A stretch of 35,326 nucleotides of DNA from JAPLCX01 sp964460305 (lineage in GTDB: Bacteria > Auribacterota > Tritonobacteria > UBA1439), in assembly GCA_964460305.1 (NCBI GenBank), contig CAYWRA010000017.1, positions 1-35,326 of the forward strand, in the 5' to 3' direction. This document shows positions 29,426 to 35,326 of this stretch, one piece after another (within the stretch, counting starts at the first letter, position 1; each line of letters starts with the position of its first letter). The translations under genes were made by a program, and so were the position numbers. The notes below the pieces were generated by a model. That model did not search any database. It saw only the letters and a program-made list of their open reading frames with translations, and was not told where the DNA came from.

Positions 29426-30655
29426 TCAGATTTCATCGGACGTCCAGCCGCACACGGGTATACCGATGAGGCTATGTGCGATGAGCGCGGTGCCGTAGAC
29501 GCACTGCGCTATGCGGTCGTTTTCCACGTATTCCCCCGGTTTGTGCGCCTGGTCTTCGGAACCGGGGCCGTAACCGATCGCGGGAATTCCGAACGTGTTT
29601 ACCAGGACGTCGCCCGCGGTTCCCATCCCCAGCCTGGAAAGCCTCCAGCGCCCCGGGCGGAACGGGTGTCCACCGGCGGCGAACGTCTGTCTCGCGCGAT
29701 CGATCATGTAATGGAACGGGTCGGTCGTCCAGGCGCGCGTCGCATGCCGTACGACAAAAGATCGTCCGGTATACAGCTTTTGCGTATCCTGCCGGGTCGA
29801 TACCTCCACCGCAACCGACTTACGGCCATCGGCGATAAGCGAAACCTCGTGTGCGGTAGCCGAAACCACTGCATTTACGTCCTCCGTACCGACAAGCCTG
29901 CGCGCCAGGGTCAGCGTGGCGCACCTAACGGCGCCACTATCCTCGTAATGCGGCGGTTCGATCAGGTACGCCTCATCACCGGCATCCGTTTTCTGGGCGG
30001 CGTAGAGCTGCTTTAAGTCGGACAAAATAGATTGTGTGATCTCATCGACGTGAAACGGGTTGGTCCCCTTCACGTGAATCTCCATTTCAAGCCATCCGTC
30101 GTGGCCGTGGTAGATCCCCAAGGACGTGGGTTCTCCGAGGATCGCGTAGTCCGGCTTCATGCCGATGGATGGCAGCGTATCGTCAAGGAGGGCTCGAATG
30201 CCGACGCTAAGGCCGTTTTCCTCGGCCACCGTTGCGGCGACCACGAGGTTCCCTTTGAGGGGAAGGAGACTGCGTTTGAGCAACAGCCCGCTGAAAATCT
30301 GGGCCGCGAGACCCCCTTTACAATCGGATGCCCCCACACCGAACAATCTGCCGTCCGCCACGCTGCCGCTGTACGGGCCCACACCACAACCGTCCCATCC
30401 GTGGGGGGCAACCGTATCCATGTGGCCATTGAGGAGCAGCGTGGGTGCCGAATCGCGGCCGAAGATGACCCCGACCACGTTTCCATAGTCGTCATGAAAC
30501 ACCTTGTCATAACCCGTCTCTAAAAGCGCCTTTTCCACCTCACGCGCCACGTCCTTCTCATAAAGGCTTGCGCTCGGTATCTTGACGAGCTTCTTTGCGA
30601 AATCGACCGCATAATCCGCAACCAGCGTGTTCTTGTCTTTCAATATCTTGTACAT
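29426..30655 (-). CDS. M20-family metallohydrolase (ArgE/DapE/YgeY-like)
   Basis: A di-zinc amidohydrolase/peptidase of 409 residues that hydrolyses an N-acyl or peptide-type amide. Metal ligands are in LLLNGHMDTVAPH (His, Asp), GVGASDCKGGLAAQ (bridging Asp), AEENGLS (catalytic and ligand Glu), LGEPTSLGIYHGHDG (Glu) and a late histidine in EDQAHKPGEYV. The lid domain contains MEIHVKGTNPFHVDE. The overall pattern recalls YgeY-type hydrolases, but the substrate is not established. GGGAGGCAGCC precedes ATG 30655. It is the first gene of the operon behind a -24/-12 promoter, divergent from its probable activator. Confidence 0.88.
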   Translation of the reverse strand: MYKILKDKNTLVADYAVDFAKKLVKIPSASLYEKDVAREVEKALLETGYDKVFHDDYGNVVGVIFGRDSAPTLLLNGHMDTVAPHGWDGCGVGPYSGSVADGRLFGVGASDCKGGLAAQIFSGLLLKRSLLPLKGNLVVAATVAEENGLSVGIRALLDDTLPSIGMKPDYAILGEPTSLGIYHGHDGWLEMEIHVKGTNPFHVDEITQSILSDLKQLYAAQKTDAGDEAYLIEPPHYEDSGAVRCATLTLARRLVGTEDVNAVVSATAHEVSLIADGRKSVAVEVSTRQDTQKLYTGRSFVVRHATRAWTTDPFHYMIDRARQTFAAGGHPFRPGRWRLSRLGMGTAGDVLVNTFGIPAIGYGPGSEDQAHKPGEYVENDRIAQCVYGTALIAHSLIGIPVCGWTSDEI

Positions 30656-30703
30656 GGCTGCCTCCCTTCGGCTGCATTCTTCGTCTTTTCCAATCCTTTA
30701 ATA

Positions 30704-30720
30704 CGCAACAATCGTGCCAT
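30704..30720 (-). promoter_or_regulatory. Sigma-54 (-24/-12) promoter of the M20-ackA-ack-like operon
   Basis: On the minus strand TGGCACGATTGTTGC matches the TGGCAC-N5-TTGC consensus exactly, GG at 30718-30717 and GC at 30706-30705. Predicted start is about 12 bases further, near 30693, about 38 bases before the M20 start codon. Divergent to a sigma-54 activator gene. Confidence 0.82.
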
Positions 30721-30734
30721 GGCCGCTATCCAGC

Positions 30735-30763
30735 CGTTACCGGTTGGTGAGCAACATGTAACG
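30735..30763. promoter_or_regulatory. 29-bp dyad CGTTAC-GTTG/CAAC-GTAACG, candidate activator-binding site
   Basis: CGTTAC CG GTTG GTGAG CAAC AT GTAACG is symmetrical except for the centre and one dinucleotide per arm. It lies about 15 bases upstream of the -24 element, spanning roughly -42 to -70 of the predicted start. It is a candidate site for the divergent regulator. Confidence 0.55.
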
Positions 30764-30792
30764 TAAAATATTCTCTATTGATAATACCCGGC

Positions 30793-30828
30793 CATTATGT
30801 CATAATGAAAAGGTAATATTTCATTATG
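30793..30828. promoter_or_regulatory. CATAATGAAA/TTTCATTATG operator-like repeats at the regulator start
   Basis: A perfect 10-bp inverted repeat (30801-30810 and 30819-30828) with an 8-bp spacer, plus a third CATTATG at 30793-30799 that makes CATTATG-T-CATAATG. It covers the region just before the regulator's ribosome-binding site and lies ~100-135 bp upstream of the divergent sigma-54 start, the usual enhancer distance. It could give both activation and autoregulation. Confidence 0.55.
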
Positions 30829-30843
30829 AAGGAGATTATCAAT

Positions 30844-32460
30844 ATGAAGGCATCCGATCTCAAGCTTCAGGAAATAGTGAGCTTCACCGACGGCATGCTG
30901 AGCCTGCGCGGGAGAAGGCTCGTCATACATGACATACATGCCTTTGCGCAAATCCGAAAGGACCTTTTCAACATGTTGGGAAAGGACGCCGCCCGCAAGA
31001 TTTTCACGAGATTCGGTTATTACTGGGGGCAGGAAGACGCCGCCGCCATGAAACGCATCTTCAAATGGGACAATCTACTGGAGTGGATCCGGGCGGGGGC
31101 GAAAATGCACACGCTCCAGGGCGTCACGCGATCGGTCATCAAGAAATTGGACGTGGATCAGAGCTCCGGCCGCCTTTACATGGAGATCGTGTGGCACGAT
31201 TCGGGAGAGGCGGAGGAACACGTCATCGAGTTCGGCAGGTCCGACTACCCGGTCTGCTGGATGCTCGCCGGCTACATGAGCGGATACGTCTCATTCTGCA
31301 TGGGACAGGACGTGTACTTTGTGGAGCAGAAATGCCGGGCGGCGGGGGCGCGGGTCTGTATGGCCATCGGGAAAGACAAGCGTTCCTGGGGAAGCGAGCT
31401 TGAAAATCTTCTCCCCAATTTCCGGTCGGACGACATCCAGAACAAGGTCCTGCAACTCAGCCGCGAACTCAAGAGAAAGAGCTCGCAACTGTCGCGCCTG
31501 AAGAGCAGGCTTGATCTGCTGGAGCGCGGGAAGAACGTCGCGTTCGTGGAAGCCGGGAGCGATTCGTTCCGGAGGGTCATTGAGATGGCCGGACGCGTCG
31601 CCCCATTCGATTCTTCCATATTGATCACCGGCGAAACGGGGACGGGCAAGGAGGTGCTGGCTCGATTTATACACCGTCTATCCCACCGGTCGGAGGGTCC
31701 CTTCCTGGCGATAAATTGCGGGGCCCTGCCCGAGTCTCTTCTCGAGAGCGAGCTCTTCGGCCACAAAGCGGGGTCTTTCACGGATGCGATAAGAGACAGG
31801 GTCGGGTTGTTTGAGCAGGCGCAGAAGGGCACCGTGTTGCTGGACGAGATCGGTGACATCTCCCCCGCGATGCAGCTTAAGATACTGCGCGTGCTCCAGG
31901 AAAGAGAAATCGTACGCGTCGGCGAGAGCACGCCGAGGAAAATCGATGTGCGGGTAATGGCGGCGACGAACAAAGACCTGGAACTCCTAATCCGCGAGGG
32001 AAAGTTCAGGGAGGATCTCCTGTATCGCCTGCGCGTAATCGAGATACGGATACCGCCGCTCCGGGAAAGGGCGGAGGATATCCTCCCCCTGGCGAGATTT
32101 TTCGTGAAAAGGCTTTCTGATAAACTGCACATCCCCAATCTCCGGCTTGACGGGAAATGCATGGATATTTTTCAATCCTACCGCTGGCCGGGGAACGTGC
32201 GGGAGCTGGAAAACGCCCTGGAGCGCGCGGCCGTTCTCAGCCATGAAGGATTGATCCTGCCGGATTGCCTGCCGCTGCACATACTGCATCCCATCTCGAA
32301 AAATGGACGTCTTTCTTCCGTTGGTTTGACGCTCGCCGAGCTGGAAGAATCCCACATCCACGCGGTCTTGGAGTCCGTCAATGGGAATAAAAGCCGCGCG
32401 GCGCGCACACTCGGCATAAGCCCAGCGACGCTATGGAGAAAACTGAAAAAAGAAGAATGA
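30844..32460 (+). CDS. XylR/DmpR-type sigma-54-dependent transcriptional activator
   Basis: 538 residues from ATG 30844, chosen because AAGGAG lies nine bases upstream; ATG 30826 is in the same frame. Domains: an XylR_N-type sensor (about 5-110, GRRLVIHDIHAFAQIRKDLF), a V4R ligand-binding domain (about 130-185, with conserved cysteines in FVEQKCRAAGARVCMAIG), a short coiled linker, and an AAA+ domain with Walker A GETGTGKE (263-270) and Walker B VLLDEIGD (D334, E335). A Fis-type helix-turn-helix is C-terminal (NKSRAARTLGISPATLWRKL). The sigma-54 contact loop reads GSFTDA (310-315) instead of GAFTGA; the key Phe-Thr pair is kept. Relatives sense small aromatic or hydrophobic effectors by direct binding. 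The divergent -24/-12 promoter is its obvious target. Confidence 0.92.
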   Translation: MKASDLKLQEIVSFTDGMLSLRGRRLVIHDIHAFAQIRKDLFNMLGKDAARKIFTRFGYYWGQEDAAAMKRIFKWDNLLEWIRAGAKMHTLQGVTRSVIKKLDVDQSSGRLYMEIVWHDSGEAEEHVIEFGRSDYPVCWMLAGYMSGYVSFCMGQDVYFVEQKCRAAGARVCMAIGKDKRSWGSELENLLPNFRSDDIQNKVLQLSRELKRKSSQLSRLKSRLDLLERGKNVAFVEAGSDSFRRVIEMAGRVAPFDSSILITGETGTGKEVLARFIHRLSHRSEGPFLAINCGALPESLLESELFGHKAGSFTDAIRDRVGLFEQAQKGTVLLDEIGDISPAMQLKILRVLQEREIVRVGESTPRKIDVRVMAATNKDLELLIREGKFREDLLYRLRVIEIRIPPLRERAEDILPLARFFVKRLSDKLHIPNLRLDGKCMDIFQSYRWPGNVRELENALERAAVLSHEGLILPDCLPLHILHPISKNGRLSSVGLTLAELEESHIHAVLESVNGNKSRAARTLGISPATLWRKLKKEE

Positions 32461-32466
32461 ACATCG

Positions 32467-32528
32467 CCGGTTGGCTGGCGACAACTATACTTCCCCAGGG
32501 GAAAGTATAATTGTCGTTGACCAGCCGG
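32467..32528. terminator. Long imperfect hairpin after the activator gene
   Basis: CCGG-TT-GGCTGG-C-GACAA-C-TATACTT-CCCC pairs with GGGG-AAAGTATA-A-TTGTC-GTTGA-CCAGCC-GG around a one-base loop. It starts seven bases after the stop codon of the activator and ends about 38 bases before the LhgO start. No strong T-run follows, so termination is possible but not certain; it may be a repeat element. Confidence 0.6.
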
Positions 32529-32565
32529 TCATTTATAGCTAACCGGGGCATAGAGGAGTTGCAGC

Positions 32566-33681
32566 ATGGAACGTGTCGATACCACCATCATAGGCGCCGG
32601 CGCGGTGGGGCTGGCCATCGCTCATGAGCTGAGCGGTACGGGGAGAAACATCATCGCCGTCGAACGCAATGACGGCTTCGGGAGAGAAACCAGCAGCCGC
32701 AACAGCGAGGTCATTCACGGCGGGATCTATTACCCGGAGGGTTCGCTGAAAGCCCGGCTGTGCGTTGAGGGGAGAAAATTGATCTATGAAATCTGCCGGC
32801 AATGGGGCATCCCATTCCGCAAAACCGGCAAAATCATCGTCTCCCCCACCCCATCCCGGATACCCGACCTGGAACGACTCAAAAAGAAAGGCGAAGCGAA
32901 CGGCGTGGAGAGACTCCGCCTGCTCGATAAGAGAGAACTCGCCGCTCTCGAACCCGACGTCCGGGCCGAGGCTGGGCTCCTCTCTCCCGAGACGGGCATC
33001 TTCGATACCCACCGCTTCATGGCGTACCTGGAACGGAAGGCCTCAACCAACGTTACCTTCGCCTATCGGTGCGAGGTTGAAGAAATCGATCGGGAAGGAG
33101 ACGGTTACGAAATAGGCGTCAAAGACACGGACGGAGAACGCTACCGGTTGAAAAGTCGCATTGTGATCAACGCAGCGGGGCTCGGCGCGGAACGGATCGC
33201 GAGAATGGTCGGTATCGACACCGCACAGGCCGGCTATACCGTCTATCCCTGCAAGGGTGAGTATTTCAGGGTCCGGCCCGGGAAGGGCAAGTCGCTCTCA
33301 CACTTGATCTATCCGCCGCCAACCTCCATAAGCCTCGGGACGCACACGGTGCTGGATCTCCAGGGGGGCATAAAGCTCGGGCCGAATGCGTTTTACGTGG
33401 ACACAATAGACTATTCCGTGGATGAGGCACACCGGATGGATTTTTATCTTGGGGTAAAATATTTTCTTCCCTTCATTGAAGAGAAAGACCTGACCCTCGA
33501 CATGGCCGGAATACGTCCGAAGCTATATCGCACGGGTGAGCCGATGCGCGATTTCGTGATCCGGGAAGAAGCCGACAGGGGCTTGCCGGGCTTTATCAAT
33601 CTCATCGGCATCGAATCCCCCGGCCTCACCGCCTCCCCGGCGATCGGGAAATACGTCGCGCGTTTGCTGCAAGGTATTTGA
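32566..33681 (+). CDS. lhgO: FAD-dependent oxidoreductase, L-2-hydroxyglutarate oxidase (LhgO)-like
   Basis: A 371-residue DAO-fold flavoprotein expected to oxidise L-2-hydroxyglutarate (or a related 2-hydroxy acid) to the 2-oxo acid and pass electrons to the quinone pool or oxygen. The dinucleotide-binding N-terminus is TTIIGAGAVGLAIAHELSG, followed by the LhgO-typical FGRETSSRNSEVIHGGIYYP and SLKARLCVEGRKLIYE. Mid-protein stretches are TGIFDTHRFMAYLE and VINAAGLGAERIA; the C-terminal part has GIRPKLYRTGE and FINLIGIESPGLTASPAIG. GAGGAG precedes ATG 32566. It is downstream of the sigma-54 activator, separated by a hairpin. A functional link to the acetokinase operon is possible but not shown. 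Confidence 0.87.
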   Translation: MERVDTTIIGAGAVGLAIAHELSGTGRNIIAVERNDGFGRETSSRNSEVIHGGIYYPEGSLKARLCVEGRKLIYEICRQWGIPFRKTGKIIVSPTPSRIPDLERLKKKGEANGVERLRLLDKRELAALEPDVRAEAGLLSPETGIFDTHRFMAYLERKASTNVTFAYRCEVEEIDREGDGYEIGVKDTDGERYRLKSRIVINAAGLGAERIARMVGIDTAQAGYTVYPCKGEYFRVRPGKGKSLSHLIYPPPTSISLGTHTVLDLQGGIKLGPNAFYVDTIDYSVDEAHRMDFYLGVKYFLPFIEEKDLTLDMAGIRPKLYRTGEPMRDFVIREEADRGLPGFINLIGIESPGLTASPAIGKYVARLLQGI

Positions 33682-33689
33682 CCGCTTGC

Positions 33690-33765
33690 CCTGATCTACT
33701 CACCAATTTCACCGCAGAGGCAAAGAGACCGGATTTTTACAAAGAGTAAAAGCGCGGAAAATAAA
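33690..33765. repeat. Dispersed-repeat fragments in the 33682-33882 gap
   Basis: CCCTGATCTACTCACCAA (variant of the copy 1-3 element end), TTCACCGCAGAGGCAAAGAG and TTTTTACAAAGAGTAAAAG (33735-33753, the unit that bounds the GxxExxY gene) lie end to end just after the lhgO stop. No gene is supported in the remaining ~115 bp before the convergent TPR gene. Confidence 0.6.
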
Positions 33766-33882
33766 TCAAGCAGGGTGGAATAATAACTCAAAGAGCATTG
33801 CATCTTTATGCCTTGCCGGCCTCACATCCCGCAAAAATCCCACGAAAATTACCTTGGCATTTTGAAGACTTTAAAACGGGCC

Positions 33883-35326
33883 TCATTTGCCACGCGATAT
33901 GCAGCTGTACTTTTGCAAATCCTCTACGCGCGTATGTTCCAAAAGCCGCAGATTATTCTTTGCGATTTCGTAGTCCGGTTTTAATGCCAATGCCCTGTAC
34001 AAGCATCTGAGCGCCTCTTTTTTATTGCCCAGCATAATGTTCGCCACTCCCATGTTTCCCCAGACTATATGGTCTTGATCGCAAATCTCGATATATCGTC
34101 GATACTTATCAAGCGCCTCTTTGTACCGGCCTTGCCCGGTCAAGCCAAGTGCCGCTTCGTACAACTCTTTCGCCTTCTTTTCCATCCTTGTAGTTATGTG
34201 GAACGGGCGCGCCGAGACCCGTATCAGGATATCCGTACTCTCGTTCCCCAATCGCCGTCTCTCTTCAAGAATGATCTCTCGGGGGCTCTTCCCATCCAGC
34301 TCGGGGGTTTTGGTATCCAACCATTTCTCCTGAGCCTTGGCTATGGCCGCATCAAGCTTTTTCATGTCTCGATACCGATCCGGCTTGACCATCTTATGCA
34401 AGAATCCCGCCATCTCACCCAACAGGGCCCGTTCCTGTGGCCCTCGAACAAAAGACTTTAGCCTCTCTTCAGGGGAAAGGCCTCCCATCGATTCATGCGG
34501 CATCTTGTTCCATAAAGCATGCAGAAGCTTAAGAAGGTATCGGCAATCTTCTCCGGAATGGAATACGGCCTTTTTTATCACGCGCTCGATCACATCGGAA
34601 GGTCCATCGGACTTTTTAAAATCGTCGATCATCTCAACGAACGTAGTGTCCGACAAACCGGATTCCTCCAGCTTTTCTCGTATCTCCTGTTCGAGCGTTT
34701 CCATATCCATTCGGTCGGGATCATCCCCTTGACCGACGCTGGAAAAAATTTCAGCCATATCCCGCGGATTTAACGCCATGTTCTGTTTTCGATCACGCAT
34801 CTTCTTAAAGAATAGCCTGGCCCCGTAGAGGGTTTCTTCGGGATAGGCGAGACCCGCCCCCGAAAGGATATAATGGTCCTCAAAAGGCAGTACCCTGCAG
34901 AATATGCATTGCCCCTTGCGGAGTTGCTTTGTGGCCGTCCGCTCCCGAATCCGATACTCTTTTTGGGTGGCGAAATCCCGCACTATCATTTCCTTGCCGA
35001 TTTTTACGGCCATTACTTCAAATATGCCATACACGTTTTGCTCGAACAACCCGTATATCCGCCGCTCCGTGGCGGGCATATCCCTGTGCAAATCCATGAA
35101 ATACTGAAGAGGCGTCTTATACAGCCCCGCGAGTTTACGGTCGAAGATGAACCAATCCTCAAGCATCGCCTCCCATTGCTCATATACCGTCGGGAAACGG
35201 GGGAATTCACTCTCCGCCCGTTCATACTCCGTCGCAAGCCGTTTATCCTCATGGACGAATGCTTTTAACCTGGCTAAGTACACTCTGTCATAAATACGAT
35301 GACATATAAATATTGTTTTCAAAGAC
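33883..35326 (-). CDS. TPR-repeat protein of unknown function (5' end at or beyond window edge)
   Basis: At least 479 residues. The open frame reaches the end of the window; the only nearby start is a TTG at 35322 with no room for a ribosome-binding site, so the gene is probably truncated by the window. The N-terminal ~200 residues are mixed alpha/beta with aromatic-rich stretches (FPRFPTVYEQWEAMLEDWFI, RIYGLFEQNVYGIFEVM) and a CIFCRVLPFEDHYILSGAG segment. The middle is charged and helical (METLEQEIREKLEESGLSD). The C-terminal ~90 residues contain two tetratricopeptide repeats (KAKELYEAALGLTGQGRYKE and NMGVANIMLGNKKEALRCLY). No catalytic motif is recognised. It may be a scaffold or regulatory protein. 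Confidence 0.65.
   Translation of the reverse strand, partial: SLKTIFICHRIYDRVYLARLKAFVHEDKRLATEYERAESEFPRFPTVYEQWEAMLEDWFIFDRKLAGLYKTPLQYFMDLHRDMPATERRIYGLFEQNVYGIFEVMAVKIGKEMIVRDFATQKEYRIRERTATKQLRKGQCIFCRVLPFEDHYILSGAGLAYPEETLYGARLFFKKMRDRKQNMALNPRDMAEIFSSVGQGDDPDRMDMETLEQEIREKLEESGLSDTTFVEMIDDFKKSDGPSDVIERVIKKAVFHSGEDCRYLLKLLHALWNKMPHESMGGLSPEERLKSFVRGPQERALLGEMAGFLHKMVKPDRYRDMKKLDAAIAKAQEKWLDTKTPELDGKSPREIILEERRRLGNESTDILIRVSARPFHITTRMEKKAKELYEAALGLTGQGRYKEALDKYRRYIEICDQDHIVWGNMGVANIMLGNKKEALRCLYRALALKPDYEIAKNNLRLLEHTRVEDLQKYSCISRGK

Overview
This looks like a chromosomal segment from a Gram-negative-type, GC-rich bacterium of an environmental or uncultured lineage. The evidence for that is housekeeping genes (birA, nadC, valS, hom, lysC, cimA) beside small envelope proteins, a lipoprotein and a sigma-54 regulator. 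The gene order hom - archaeal-type phosphoglycerate mutase - lysC - cimA - valS recalls deltaproteobacteria-like and candidate-phylum (for example Omnitrophota-like) genomes. I cannot fix the phylum from sequence reading alone. No rRNA, tRNA, CRISPR array or complete insertion sequence was seen.

Layout. 1-2.0 kb: nadC and birA on the minus strand. 2.4-5.6 kb: plus-strand genes for small membrane proteins (DUF1622, DUF2721, DUF4404 and a 68-aa protein), a cytosine-deaminase-like amidohydrolase and a secreted PepSY-like protein. 5.6-12.4 kb: an accessory stretch holding a Fic protein, a frameshifted secreted protein, a BrnT-type toxin/antitoxin pair with an apparently leaderless toxin mRNA, a winged-helix regulator behind two tandem palindromes, a DUF2148 ferredoxin-like protein, a GyrI-like protein, a ribbon-helix-helix/RelE pair and a small lipoprotein. 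12.5-22.5 kb (minus): an alpha/beta hydrolase, then valS, cimA, a GxxExxY protein, lysC, apgM-like and hom, listed from downstream to upstream. This is a block for aspartate-family and branched-chain amino acids. 22.6-27 kb (minus): an ATP-grasp ligase of unknown substrate and a CHASE4-HAMP-PAS hybrid histidine kinase. 27-33.7 kb: a minus-strand operon (M20 hydrolase, acetate kinase, degenerate acetate-kinase paralogue) behind a near-perfect -24/-12 promoter. It is divergent from an XylR-type sigma-54 activator, with dyads between them, and the activator is followed by an LhgO-like FAD oxidase. 33.9 kb-end: a TPR protein cut by the window edge.

Two themes stand out. First, the divergent sigma-54 locus reads as a self-contained, inducible catabolic unit: sensor/activator, amide hydrolase, and an active kinase paired with a kinase-fold protein that has lost its key residues. 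Second, the window is full of short dispersed repeats of several families. They bracket four accessory cargo loci, begin exactly at the stop codons of unrelated genes, supply C-terminal codons for several enzymes, and in one case sit in frame inside valS between its two CxxC knuckles.
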